Part shown: one piece after another, positions 1 to 12,740 of the stretch
Layout of the letters: each line of letters opens with the position of its first letter
Numbering within the stretch: the stretch's first letter is position 1
Origin: Macrotis lagotis
Lineage: Eukaryota > Chordata > Mammalia > Peramelemorphia > Peramelidae
Length of the DNA stretch: 64,000 bases
Assembly: GCF_037893015.1 (NCBI RefSeq)
Contig: NC_133662.1
Location: 205,293,696-205,357,695, forward strand
Reading direction: 5' to 3'
Program-made: the position numbers and the translations under genes
The notes under the pieces: generated by a model
What the model saw: the letters and a program-made list of their open reading frames with translations, nothing else
Told to the model about the DNA's origin: nothing
Database searches by the model: none

Positions 1-509
1 AGAATGTGAACTAGAGTTGGAATATGAGGAGAGAGAAAGGAATCTGTGAGAAATGTGAATGTTGAAATGACAGTATTTGGCTAAAGTTGAAGAGTGGTGG
101 ATGACTCATTCCCAGCCCTTGTGACTAGGATAGTAATGCCATTTATAGAAATAGGGAAATTTGAAATGATGGCAGATTTGGGGGAAAAGGTAAGTCATTC
201 TATTTTGGACATGATAAATTTGATTTGTGTAAAGGAAACCTAGTAGCCAGTGAGTGATTAAGGAATGGAGCTTAATTAAGAGACTAAGCCTGGATATTGG
301 CAGTTATCTCTATAGAGATGATCATTGAATTCCTAGCAACTAATAAGATCACCAAATCAGGAAACACAGTTTGAGGGTACCATATCGATATTAATCTTAA
401 AACAACAAGAGTAGTATGAAAACATATCAGATATTACAGAGAAAGAAAAAAAGATGAGAATTTAGGGGCGGCTAGGTGGCATTTTCCTATGTGAATTGGT
501 AGGTCTTAT

Positions 510-1600
510 TTTTTCCTTCTTAAGATTTGTTGATATTAAAAAAACATATAGTATATACATTGCCCAAATGTGTAATTCCTAGTTCATTGACTTCTCTGAT
601 TCAGAGAGGAAAAAATAAAAACCAACCATCATGGAAACCATTTCAGACAACATATGTCACATTCATTATACTATGTTCTTGAAGAGAGTAAATTTTATGA
701 TCTGTTCTTCATGTCCAAATTTGTTCATCACAGTTATACCTGATATCTTTCACTGTAGTTTTCTGTCATATTATTGTCATTGTCTTCTTCAGGTTCTGAT
801 TCTTTTGCTTTGCATCAATATAGTATGTAAATGCAAGTCTTCTGATCTTCTATATTCTCTTTTTATTAATTTTAACCATATATTATTCTATTTATATTTC
901 CATGCCCAATTTTTCCAGTCATTCCCTGGTTCATAAAACACCCCCCCCATCCTCCAGGTGGTATTTATGGGCATTTTGTTAATACATATAACCTATATTT
1001 AGTGCAAATAGTGTTAAGTGGCTTGCCCAAGGCCACACAGCTAGGTAATTGTTAAGTGTCTGAGGTCGGATTTGAACTCAAGGCCGATGCTCTGTCCACT
1101 GTGCCACCTAACTGCCCCATTTTGTGAATATTTTTTAATCTCTTTGGGAATTAAGAGTTTTAATTTGCTGTGTCAAAAGATAGTTATAGTGTTGTCATTT
1201 TTCTTGTATAAGTCCAAATTATTATCTAGAATTAGAATAATTCACAATTCTACCAGCCTGTAAGATTTCTGGATTTTTTTTTAATAATAAAGCTTTGCCA
1301 GTTTCAGAGTATATAGCATGAAATTTCCTGGTTTTAATTCACATTTCTCTTATTAGTGATTCAGTTTATTTTTCTATATAGCTTAATGATATTTTAATTT
1401 CTTTTGCAAGTTCTTTTGATGATTTATCTATCAGAGACTTACTTTAGGTTATAATAAATTTTTCAATTGCACATATACATTTATGACTATAGCAAATGAA
1501 TATGATAGATTAATTTTTCTTCTTGGTACCTTTCCTTATTATATTGGCTGCTACTTTAATTTGTTCATGCAAAATCTTTTTTACATATAGAAATATATAC
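510..1600 (-). mobile_element. L1 3' region fragment (minus strand), split by a SINE
   Basis: Read on the plus strand, phrases such as TTTGCATCAATATAG, ATTCACAATTCTACCAG and TTCATGCAAAATCTTTTTTA are the reverse of the ORF2 end and 3' part of marsupial L1, similar to the pieces at 36240-37720, 51050-51880 and 58985-60335. It is diverged and non-coding. Confidence 0.6.
1000..1118 (-). repeat. Marsupial tRNA-derived SINE, minus
   Basis: Shows the reverse SINE head: GTTAAGTGGCTTGCCCAAGG, GGATTTGAACTCAAGG, GCCACCTAACTGCCCC. The tail side is degraded. Confidence 0.85.
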
Positions 1601-2800
1601 AGAGGTTTTTAATCTTGTGTCCCTGAATTTTTTTATAATTGTAGTTCACTGGAGTTGGTATTTCTTTTGCTTGTATAAAAACATTTGGAGAAGTAACTCT
1701 TCAGATTTCAACAGGCTCCCAAACCTTATCCATGACACATTAAAAAATGTTATGAATTCCTTGTACAAACTAATCTCATTTTTATTTGGTGTAGTTTTGA
1801 CTTATCACGTATTGATTACCAAAATAAAAAGCAAAGCAATCTTAGTCTGAAATGTAAAGTGTATATTTTTAAAGTCTCTGCTTCTACTAGGTGTTTATAC
1901 ACATATGTTAATGTAATACTAAAGGAAAAAGGTATTGATGTAAGAAACATACCATACAATTTAGGGTAGAGTTCCCAGAAATCATTTTATTTAATATGTA
2001 TCCAAGTTATTTCTGGCTTAGAGAGATGTTCAAACTAGCATAGTCACCAAAGTAAAATGTAAAATACAGTCTAGGGTTACTTCAGAATAGTTGCCACTCA
2101 GTATCTTTTTGTACCGTTGCCCTTACAAATTCCTCATGACTAATATCCTAACTTTGAATTTCAAACGAATACATTCACTGTCAGGTAGGTTTATGGCACC
2201 AGTTATTATAGGTGAGTATCTTGGCCAGATAAGAGTTAAATTTGGTTATCATTCTTACTTCATTCCAAAGAAGATTCTAGCTTTTGATTCCACTTTTCCT
2301 AAAGGGAAAAGTTCAAAAGAGTTTTAGACTAGAGAAATATTTCTTTATTTCTAGAGAAAAAAAAACTTAAAAATATGCTTCCACAATAGAAGATACATTG
2401 TAATACTTCATATTGTCAGTGTCAATTGAAGCAGCATTGAAATAGTTTGCCACTATAATAAAGGCAGTCCCGTGCAGAATCTAGTGAAGCTAATGAATTT
2501 CTGACAGTGATCTCTTTTTTTTTGGACTCCTAAGATCATAGGGTTTGATCTTTAGAATATAGTAATATAGTTCATGCTTTACTTGTATATTTTCTGTTCC
2601 AAACTACAAATAGCTTCCCCTCATGAAAATGTATTCTATAAGTTGCCTATGTTAAATATTTTAGGAGAGAAAAAAATAATAAATATATACATTGTTAGCC
2701 AGTAAAGCTCAGAATTTACATTAGATTGGATGATAATAGAAAATGCCCATTAGCATTGAGATCTTAATTCAATCTCAGAAAAAGAAATCAGGCCAAATAT
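1600..2800. other. AT-rich intergenic DNA, no gene seen
   Basis: Only short chance reading frames. No splice-supported exon and no confidently named repeat. Confidence 0.5.
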
Positions 2801-3960
2801 AAAAGCTGCAGGATAATGAGATGGAAATGGAGGAAAAGGGCAAGATCAATTAACGATGTAGAATTATTTTTCTCAAAAAGAGAAATGGCACTTTACCAAA
2901 TTCTTGAGAGATATATTCCAATACTTAAACCAGGAAGAGATAAAACAGAAGTACTGATCAATTTAAATGATAACTATGGCACAAAAATTGTAAATAAAAT
3001 CCTAGCAAGGAGGCATTGGCAATAATATATGTAAAAAATAATTCATTATAATCAAATAATGTCATTCCAGGGATGTATGATTCAAATTGAGAAATAATTA
3101 GCATGAAATAAAAATATATGGCTAAATCAGTAAATACAGAGATAAACCTTCGAGAAAATACTGTGCATTTAAAACTAAAATGCATAAAAAATAAATTTTA
3201 AATATGAAATGTAAAAGAAGTTTTTGTAAAAGATGAAAGAAATTTGATTAAAACAAGATTTCATAGAAGTAAAACTCGCATATTGAATAATGAGGGAAAC
3301 CTTTAAATGGGAAAATTTTTACATTGATTATAATAAGTGATATCTGGGAAAATCACTTAGCATCTCAGGGCCATAGCATAGAAGGTGCTGACTTGTATTA
3401 GGAATTTCTTCATCTGGCAGTTCTCTATGCTAGTAAAATCAGGCTATGCTAGTCCCTATATTTATATGTGACCAAAAATCATTCCCTAATATAGAAGCCA
3501 TCAAAGAATATGAATTTGATTTTCAAAGGAATTCAATGCTGCCACAGTCATTTGAAAAAGTGGGAATGGTCAGCTTTGGGACCTGGAGGGGGAGACACTG
3601 GACAAGTTGACACATTTTCACTTATTGATGGGCCTATGAACCTGATTGATTACTCATTTTGTATGACATTTTGGACTTCTACAGGGGGGAAAAACATCAA
3701 TTTACTAAGCATATCTTTAAAAAAAATAAAATATTTGTGCAAAGGAGAGCCACCAAAAGTGGGGATCATCAGGTAGGGATGGCTGAATATCTCATGGTAT
3801 ACTAATGTAATGGAATCATTCTATTGGAAGGAATAACGAATATGAGGATTTCAGAAAAGCTTGGGAAAGCTTGGAGAAACTGATATGAAATGAAATAAAA
3901 CTGAAAAGAGTAAACATAAAAATTAGAATAATACTAATGGATAGCCAAAATGTGCCCAAA
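2800..3960 (+). mobile_element. L1 ORF2 fragments (reverse transcriptase part), plus
   Basis: 2890-3080 decodes to a broken reverse-transcriptase segment (NKILARRHWQ, then KIIHY after a shift), a hallmark of mammalian L1 ORF2. 3795-3960 resembles the L1 3' end (TAATGGAATCATTCTATTGG). A small SINE tail-type piece lies between, at about 3350-3480. Old and full of stops. Confidence 0.65.
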
Positions 3961-4049
3961 TTTGGTTGCATAATACAGATAATGAAACCTCCCTTGCAGT
4001 TTTTATGAGAAACAGACTTCAGGATTTGAGTACATTACTTTTTCCTTTT

Positions 4050-4186
4050 GTTTTATGTTGCAAGGCAATGGGGTTAAGTGACTTGTCCAAGGTTGCACAG
4101 CTAAGTATTAAGTTTCTGAGGATAGATTTGAACTCAGGTCCTCCTGACTTGAAAGCCAGTGCTCTATAGTGCCACCTAACTACCCC
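4050..4186 (-). repeat. Marsupial tRNA-derived SINE, minus
   Basis: Reverse head GCAAGGCAATGGGGTTAAG to GCCACCTAACTACCCC. It has several substitutions, so it is an older copy. Confidence 0.85.
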
Positions 4187-4189
4187 TCA

Positions 4190-5010
4190 ATTAATTACTA
4201 TAGTTTTATACTACTTGTTTTTTCCTTTATTTAACTTATCCTAGCAGTTTTTATTTTAAATTATGCTAGCAGAGATTAAAGAGGAGAGCAGGAATAACAT
4301 AGGGACGTATGCAGAGCTTTAGGAAAGCTTGTTGAATGGAACTATTCAAATAATAAACACCTATTTGGGGTTCACCATTGTCTTTTATGTAATGAGGGAA
4401 CTAGAAAACTTAGGTAAAGCATGACTCATATCCCCTTTTGAGATTACATTGTAGTAGGTGTTATGAGCCATATTTCATTACCTATATGATTGCAATTGTA
4501 CTATAAGTTGTAATACAAATTAAATGCATCAGGGGATGTTCTAAATAAAATTCTAGAGGAAGAATATCTAAACTGAGATTGCTTGGGAATAAGAATATGT
4601 TTTTTAAAGAATTATGTTTTCAATTTCCAGACTACCAACCTTATTTTTCCCATTATGTAATGGAACAGAATACCATGAAGTATAAGAATAAAAGCTGTTC
4701 TTTTTTAGCTAAGGCAGCAGTAAAAATAAAGATTTAGTTAAAATAAGTAAATCTGAAAACTGCATTTTGCTGAAAGATAACAGACAATGGATTGATTTCA
4801 ATACTTAGCATATATGTAGCCAGTGGTATAACTTCTAAACAACTTAAAGCAAATAGGAAAGTAATTATAAAGAGAAGTAGAAAATAAAATAATACAGGTA
4901 GACCCCAATTTCTCTCCATCAGTTTCAGGTTAGTAAAACAAAAAAATGAGAAAGAAATTTAGGATCTGAAGAGTTGAGGAGAAAATTAGATTGTGGTAGA
5001 CTTCTGGCAA
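4190..5010. other. AT-rich intergenic DNA, no gene seen
   Basis: No recognised repeat or supported coding sequence. Confidence 0.5.
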
Positions 5011-5108
5011 TTATTTGATTGGAAGTAGGGCACTCAAATTTTGTATTTTTTACATTTTTTAAATTATTTTCACATTACTGCAGTAGTCTAGTAAAAGTAA
5101 ATATAATC

Positions 5109-5110
<2 letters not shown>

Positions 5111-5157
<47 letters not shown>
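5111..5157 (+). repeat. (CA)n microsatellite
   Basis: About 22 uninterrupted CA units. Reading frames over it are artefacts. Confidence 0.98.
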
Positions 5158-5158
<1 letters not shown>

Positions 5159-5247
5159 GAGAAAGAAAAAAATGTATTTCAGTCTGTTCAGATACCATTT
5201 TACTTTGTCTCTAGAATGGATTGCATCCTTTATTGTAAATCTGTCAG

Positions 5248-5402
5248 AGGGATAGCTAGGTGGCTCAGTGGATAGAACACTGGCCCTGGAGTCAGGAAGA
5301 TCTGAGTTCAAATCCTGCCTCAGACACTTAATAATTACCTAGCGATGTGACATTGGGCAAATCACTTAAACCCCATTGCCTTGCCAAAATAAAAAAAAAG
5401 AT
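5248..5402 (+). repeat. Marsupial tRNA-derived SINE, plus
   Basis: Begins GATAGCTAGGTGGCTCAG, has the B-box-like GAGTTCAAATCC, and ends CATTGCCTTGCC plus an A-rich tail. Confidence 0.9.
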
Positions 5403-5439
5403 GAAAAAAACCCAAACCGAATAAGTCCATCAGAGTTGT

Positions 5440-7840
5440 TTCAATAATTTTCCCCTACAGTTGTTAGTACTAGCTGAATTTCCCTCCATCCTATTCTCAC
5501 TTCCATTTTATTCTCTCTCCTTTCACCCTGTCTCTCCACTCCCCCCCATCCCCTTTCTCCTATCACTTTCCTTTTTTTCCTCCATGGTAAGATAACTTTC
5601 TATACCCTATTGAGTGTATGTGTTGTTTCCTCTCTGAACCACTTCTGATGAGAATGAAGGCTCACTTATTTCCTCTCACCTACCCTCTTCCACTCCATTG
5701 GAAAAGTTTTTTCTTGCCTCTTTTACATGAACTATCATGGCCCATTTTAGCTCTCTTTTCCCTTTTTTACTAGTACATTTTCCCCCCCATTAGCTCCATC
5801 TTCATAATGTATTATACCTTCAAATTCAGCTCCCTCCTGTACCTTATCTATAGATGCTCCTAACTGCCCTAATAATTGTGAAGGTTCATATGAGTTATCA
5901 GTATCCTCTTCCCATGCAGGAATATATATGCAGTTCTTATCATTAAATGCTTCATAATTAGCCCTTCCCATCTCTGCTTCACCTGAGTCCTGTACTTCAG
6001 GATCAAATTTACTGTTCAGCTCTGGTCATTTCAGCAGCAAAGTTTGGAATTCCCCTATTTCATTGAATTTCCATCTTTTCCCCTGAAAGACTATGTTCAG
6101 TTTTGCTGGGTAGTTGATTCTTGGCTATAATCCAAGCTCTCTTGTCTTCCAGAATATTATATTCCAAGCCCTATGAGCCCTTAATGTAAAATTTGTTAAA
6201 TCCTGTGTAATCCTGACTGAAGTGCCACAATAATTAAATAGTTTCTTTTGATTCTTGTTATATTTTCTCTTTGACTTAGGAGTTCTGGAGTTTGGCTATA
6301 ATATTCCTGGAATTTTTATTTTGGATTCTCTTTCAGGAGGTGATCAGTAGATTCCTTCTAGGGAATCCCTCTGGATATCAGGGCAATATTCCTGTATTAT
6401 TTCTTGAAAAATGAAGTGTAGCCTCTCTTCCTGGACATGACTTTCAGGTAGCCCAATAATTTTAAAATTATCTCTCTTGGAGCTGTTTTCCAGGAGATAT
6501 TTCACATTATCTTCTAGCTTTTCATTCTTTTGGTTTTTGTTTCATTGTTTTTTGATTTCTCACAGTCATCAGTTTCCCTTTGCTCCATTCTACATCTGAA
6601 GGAATTGTTTTCTTCAGAAAGCTTTTGTATTTCCTTTTCCTTCTGGCCAATTCTGCTTTTTAAGGTATTCTTCTCATTGACCTTTTGGTTTGCTTTTTCC
6701 ATTTGACCTAAACTAGTTTTTAAGATGTTATTTTTTTTTCAGTATTTTTTTTATCTCCACCAAGGTGCTGACTTGTTTTTCAAATCAGCATTACTCTCAT
6801 TTCGCATCCCAATTTTTCTTCTTCCTCCTCCCTTATTTGATTTTCAAAAACCTTTTTTGAACTTTTCCATAGCCTGAAACCAAGTCTTATTTTTCTTGGA
6901 GGCTTTGGGTGCAGAAACTTTGACTTTGTCATCTTCTTAGTGTATATTTTGATCCTCCATGGGACCAAAATAATTACCTATGGTCATATTCTTTTTCTCC
7001 TGTTGTTTGTTCATTTCCCCAGCCTATGACCTGATTTTAACTCTTTGTTAAGGTGAAATTCTGTTTCCAGGGTAGAGGATGCAGTGTCCAAAGCTTTTGA
7101 GGGTTTTGTGGATCCCCCCCCCCAAGGGATCTCAGTTCCTTCAAGGTCTTATGAGAGGCTCTGACTGCTCTCTTGATCTGTCTATGGATGACCATAGGCC
7201 TTTTCCTCTGCCCTATAATTGAGGTGAGTCCCTGCTCTGCTAAGGCAGTAAAGGGCACCAGACTGTGAACTGGATCTGAGTATGAGCAGAACAACAGAGT
7301 CCTGCCCCAGGGAGAGCAGAGGGACTTCTGCAGTCTTCCTGGACCCCCTTACTGACTGTGGACTAAACTCTCTGGAAGCAGCTGCTGGGTGGCTCTGCAG
7401 GTTCCCAGGGTGAAGCTGTGCAGAGGCCTGTGGTGCCTTGGGCTCTGTGCTCACCCTGGTGTGGTAGACTATTCCTGCTGGCCTTCTAAGTTGTCCTTGG
7501 CAATCTCTGCCCTGAGAGGTCTGGAAACCACCCCACTGCCACAGACCCAAGAGCCCCCAAGAAATCTAAGAACCCAGGCACCCTGAAGGGTGTTCCTGGA
7601 AAGCTGGAACTAGTTCTCTTATACTTGGTATGGACTTCACTTCATCCCTTTCCAGCCCTGGTGGAACAGACCCTTCTCTTGGGTCATCTAACTTTTCTTG
7701 TGCTGAAAAATTATTTCACTCAGTCTTTCTGTGGGTTCTGCCAATCTAGAATTTGGTTAAAGGCCTAATTTTAAGGTGTTTAAAATGGTGTGGGGAAGAA
7801 CTTCTGGGAATTCCTACCTCCTTCCCCAAGTGCCCTTTTT
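5440..7840 (-). mobile_element. HAL1-like (ORF1-only) L1 relative, minus
   Basis: From 7840 downward: a GC-richer 5' region (7060-7800), then a coiled-coil segment (around 6514-6702; KANQKVNEKNTLKSRIGQKE), then an RRM/C-terminal-domain-like stretch (6480-6030), then a 3' spacer. This is the order of L1 ORF1p, an RNA-binding chaperone of the L1 particle. No ORF2 endonuclease or reverse transcriptase follows, as in half-L1 (HAL1) elements. Frames are broken, so it is non-coding now. Confidence 0.7.
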
Positions 7841-7849
7841 TTTCAATAA

Positions 7850-9370
7850 ACTAGAAAGGGCTAGATAAACTTAGCTAAAACAGTTCCTATCACAAAATAA
7901 CTTCTGGTTTTTGCCCTTCACAAAATATTTATAAGGAAATGATTGCTCCTTAGGAGTTTTGGAACTACCAAATGTAAATGAATTGACTTTGCTCATTAGA
8001 AAACATACACACACACACACACACACGTGTCAGAAATGGAGGTCCACTGAAATGTCTCTTTACAATAATGAGGCATTTATTAAACCTTTAATTATGTGCA
8101 AAGAATTGAATATACAAAAATGAGAAGTTCCTTTCAAGGAGCTCACATTCTAATTGAGGACATAACATAAAAAGTTTCAGTTTTAAGTCAAATGTAAAAG
8201 TCTCATGATTCTTAAAATGCAATGTCATTTCCACTGATACAACCATGGCAGTTTTTTATGTTTAACCATTTGACAGTGATTTTTGGTGATAAGAACTCTT
8301 TGTGGTTTTGAGATGTGGCTACAGCAACCTGCAAAAATAGTTGCCAGGTTGCATCTCCACAGAAATTCCTTTCTAGAATGATGACTTCAGACACTGGGCT
8401 AGAAGCATTGCTATTAACAAGGCTCTTGACTTTAGAGTCCTGAGCTTTCTCCATCAGGGCCTGAGAAAGGAGCCTTTTGATATTGGCCCAATTAGGCCCA
8501 ATTGCAACATGTATACATATTAGTAATTACTTGTCCATTGCATAGATGTAGAATATCCCAGTATTTGAAGTCCTGAGCAAAATTCTTTGAGTGAATGATA
8601 ATTTGTTTACTCATAGCATGTTTTAGAATTTGGAGACTGACTCAGAAAAGTTAGGGGAAGTCAACATTTCATGTGAACAATGTAGCTTTGTCCTTCATTC
8701 CCCCCGCCCCCATTATATGCTTATAGTCAAATGTTTGGAGGATGAGCTCTTTGGTTCCAGGTAAATTATTTGGAAAATACCAAAACTTTAAGAATAAGCT
8801 GGTACATGAACAATGTCCAAGTTTGTCAGGTAAATCAAACTCCTTTCCATCACCCACCTTTCTTTTCTCCCTTAACTAAAATTACAATACCCAAAGATCA
8901 CAAAAGCACAGATAATAGTAACAGAGGGAGCAGATAATTCCTTGCTGTTCCACCAATCATCCTGAAAACTCTTAGAAGTACAAAAAGCTAGAGGGTGGGA
9001 CTTTTTTCATTTATTTAAAAGAAAAGGAAAGTTGGAAAGGCATTTCATCTCTTTATTTATATCCCCATGAATTGCTCTGATATCAAGTCATCTAGTCACC
9101 TAATGTAGGCTTACCAAAAACTACCTAGCTCTCATGAGACCCTTGTCAGCTATAAAGTATATCTTTAAATAAATGCTATTTGGTTGTCCAGAGGTTGTTT
9201 CTTTTCCTTTTTTTTAATGGTCATTCATTTACCACAATATTTGGAAAATCGTTTGTTGCCAGATATAGGAAATAGAAGTTGTATTTATTCAACAGATTTA
9301 AAGAAAAATCTTATGGACCAGAAAAATTAGTATTCAGTTTCTCAGAAAAAAATATGAAATTACTATCTCT
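7850..9370. other. Intergenic DNA with one (CA)n and an old SINE-like piece
   Basis: (CA)n at 8006-8026. 8075-8190 resembles the CATTTATTAA...AAGGAGCTCACATTCTAAT class of old mammalian repeat. The rest is unassigned, with no supported gene. Confidence 0.55.
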
Positions 9371-9840
9371 TTGACATCCTCTAATCTCCCTTACCACACT
9401 CCTCTCTTACTTGCATGAAAAATTTTGCTCCACCCTATTAATTCTGTATCAATATTTCTGGTTCAAGTATGTTTCCTGTAAGTAACATATTGTTGTATTC
9501 TGCTTTTTAATCCATTCTTCTTCCATTTTATGAGTGAATTCATTCCATTCACATTCATAGATATAACTGTTTATGTGTTTTCCTTCTAACTATTCGCTTA
9601 TACTTTTTCTTAACTTTTGTTTCCCAACCCCCATTATGAGAAAGCTGAAGACTACATTTCTGCTACCTTGCCTTCTCTCTTCTTCCCAACCCCCTTTCCT
9701 TAATGTTTCCCTACTTAGTGAAATGTATTTCTGTCTTTGACTCTGAGTGTTCCTTGCAGGATTCCTCCTGGTATTTCACAGGAAATGTATATATTTTTTC
9801 CTATCATATTTCAAGAAAAATTAGTTAAGAAATCAGGAAA
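9370..9840 (-). mobile_element. L1 ORF2 fragment, minus
   Basis: TTTCCTGTAAGTAACATATTG and ATTCATTCCATTCACATTCA on the plus strand are the reverse of a conserved ORF2 stretch also seen in placental L1. Short and broken. Confidence 0.55.
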
Positions 9841-11140
9841 ATGTATGGTTGTTCTGTGAGAATTAAAGATTATAACAATCACTGAAGAGACAATTCTGTT
9901 TCAAGGAAATCTGCTGACAGCAAGTTGAAATTAAGAAAAAACACATAGAGTCAAAGTTAAGTTCAACAATTCCATGATCCAAGACAGGAGGATATTGGAA
10001 AGAGAGGGTCACAATCTAATTAGTCATACTTGGGCATGTTTGTTGCCGTGTTATAATTTAAGTGTGTATTTGTGGTGTCATCTACTGGTAAAAATGAGTT
10101 ATTATTATGTATAGCAAATACCAATAATTTAATATGCATAATTTATACCTTTGAGTGGTATCCCAAATTATAGAAGCAAAATCCTAAAATGGATAATTTT
10201 CATGTGATTATGTGTGGTACTGTTACCTTTACTAGCGAATCTAAATGTTGCCCTATTTGAATAGTTCCCAATAATATTTGCTGGTGTTTTCAGTGTTTTT
10301 AAATATTCACCTTAGGCTACAGTTATTTGTAAATTCTACTAAGGTTAACATTTCATCTTAAGAATAATAACTTTAAAATATTAAATATTTATGCTATCAT
10401 TGTTTCATTTTTTAAATGATTTGTTGAACATTATGTTGATGTTTCCTTTGAATATTTTCTGTCAACAAATGTTTATACTAAGTAAAGATCAATTTTATGT
10501 TATTGAAATACATAACATTGTCACAATGGTTATTAATGATCATAAAATAAAATATTATTTTTAAAGAAATCCTCTGAAACTTTTAGTGTAATGTTATCCC
10601 AGGAAAATTAATTCATTTTATTATTATGACTACTCAGTTTTATTTTAAAATATGTAAATAAAATGCTATGAAAAATATACAAAAAATATGATTCTGATAA
10701 TTCCTGGTCATTCTGATTTCTTGTTTCTCTATCTGTTTAGAATTTGGAAATACTTTATGTATGTGTATGTGTCCCTCTGACTAGATCAGATGAAAGTGGG
10801 GTTCAAGTGTCACCACTCCTAATGTATATAGACTTCTATCTCTTCCTCCTAATTCATATAGACTTCTCTACCCTTCCTCTCCTTTCCTTCCTTTTACCAT
10901 GTAGTTTCTTTTTCCTTCGTTTTCCATTTTTCTTTTAAGATGATCAAACATTAGTGAACCATTTCTAGGCTCTCTAATTAGAAATCTGTGACCCCAGATG
11001 ATGATAAAGTTCTGATGGTCTTACATGTATCATCTCCACACATTAAATACAAGTTTTTATTCAGTCATTTTTAACCATATTCAATTTTTCTGGTATTTCC
11101 CTGGCAACAGATTTGGGAGTGGTTGACTATTACTCATTTT
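9840..11140. other. AT-rich intergenic DNA, no gene seen
   Basis: No repeat named with confidence. Small reading frames lack any support. Confidence 0.5.
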
Positions 11141-11144
11141 ATAG

Positions 11145-11306
11145 ATTCTTTCCATTCATTTTACAGATGAGGAAACTGAGGCTAACAGGGTTAGGTGATG
11201 TGCCCAAGGTCTCACAGCTAGTAAGTTTCTGAGGCCAAATATGAATCAGATGAATCTTCCTAACTTTGGGCCCAACCCTCTGTCCACTGCACCACTTAGC
11301 TGCCCA
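11145..11306 (-). repeat. MIR/Ther-type core SINE, minus
   Basis: Contains TTTTACAGATGAGGAAACTG, the MIR core, followed by a reverse tRNA-like head ending CACCACTTAGCTGCCC. Confidence 0.8.
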
Positions 11307-11329
11307 AAGAATAGAAATAGTTTTTCTTT

Positions 11330-12740
11330 AATTTCTTATAATTGAAAGTTTACATTTCTCTAGACTCCTGCTTTTATATTTCAAAGATTATGTTTAGTTC
11401 TGGTCTTTTCATCAGGAAGGCTTGGATGTCTTCTATTTCATTAAAGGGTTTTTTTCCCCCTCCTATAGGATTATACTGTATTCTCAGTTTTCTACCTAGG
11501 TCTTTGCCTTCTGGGATATCATAGTTCAAATTCTCTGTATTTATTGCAGTGGTTACTGAATCTTTTGTGGTTGACGTGGTTCCTCAGTACTGGAATTCTT
11601 TCAGGCTGTTTGCATTGTTTTTCTTTCACTAAGATAATACTGGAGTTTTTATTTGGAGATTTCATTCAGGGTTTGATTCTTTTGATTTCTATTTTGTCTC
11701 TTGTTTCTAAGAGATCAAGACAATTTTCTCTTAAAATTTCTTCAAGTATAGTAATGATTTTTAAATGACTGCTTTGTTTTCTACATCCATTATTTTTCCT
11801 ATTAAATACTTTACATCTTCTAGTTTTTCCAGTATTTTTTTCTTTTTTTATCTCATGAAGTCATGAATGATGTTCTGTACCTTCTGTTCCCTACTGTTAA
11901 TTTATTTTTCAAATTTTACTTAACATATTTTTTTTTACTTAACAAATTTTTCCCATTTCCCTCTATAGTCATTATTTTTTTTAAAATAATTTTTTTAGCC
12001 TTTTTTTCCTCTTTTAAGTCTTGATTTCTCATAGAAATTCTGGTTGGATTTGTACTAAATCTTTTTTAACAGTGTTTTTGAGTCTGGCTTCTTCTGAGAT
12101 TCATCTCTGCCAGCATAATACCTCTTTATAATAGATTTATTATCCATTCCCACCCTGCCATTCTTCCAGCTTACTTTCTGACCCTAAACTTTATTTTAGG
12201 TCAGTCTCTGCAAAATTCTGAGAGGAATGTCTCAATTTAACTTTTGACCTCTTCGGTCCGTCTGCTGTTTCTTGGGTATTAAGTGATCCAGGATCACAGA
12301 GCTGGCTTGGATGGAGGCTGGGCAGACTTTCAGGTCTCCCTAAGTGTTCTGATCCAGTGTCAAGTCTGATCACTGCCTTCCTGAGCCCCCTAAGTTCCTG
12401 ACCTGTGTTTAGGTCTTCATCACATTACTTTTGTCTTGGCCCTGGTTGGGAGTTCTGGTAGGCTGCAGCTAGACTTAGGCACTATCAATCAGCTGGACAG
12501 TACTGCTGATTCAAAGTAATAAGAACTGTACGTTCCCCTATTCCAGGTTTCCTTTCCTGGCTATTTTACTACAGATTTCAGACTGTACTTGAAGCCAGAG
12601 CTGAGATGTTGTTCCACTCCTGGTGTCAGAGCTACATTGCTATTGTTGATATCTGAATTTTTTCCTCACTCAGTATGAATACTGAATATTCCTAGGGTAT
12701 TCTTCACCCTAGAATGACACCTCTAGACAAAGTTTCTCTC
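11330..12740 (-). mobile_element. Diverged HAL1/L1 ORF1 copy, minus
   Basis: Has the same layout as 5440-7840 but is more decayed: an ORF1 C-terminal-like part near 11380-11720, a coiled-coil-like T-rich part to 12060, and a GC-richer 5' part to 12740. No intact frame. Confidence 0.55.

Noticed and set aside
465..480. Short GGCGGCTAGGTGGC resembling a SINE head
   Set aside because: Only about 16 bases match before unrelated sequence; too short to call.
5111..5157. Regular repeats as a CRISPR-like array
   Set aside because: Simple CA dinucleotides without spacers in a vertebrate genome.
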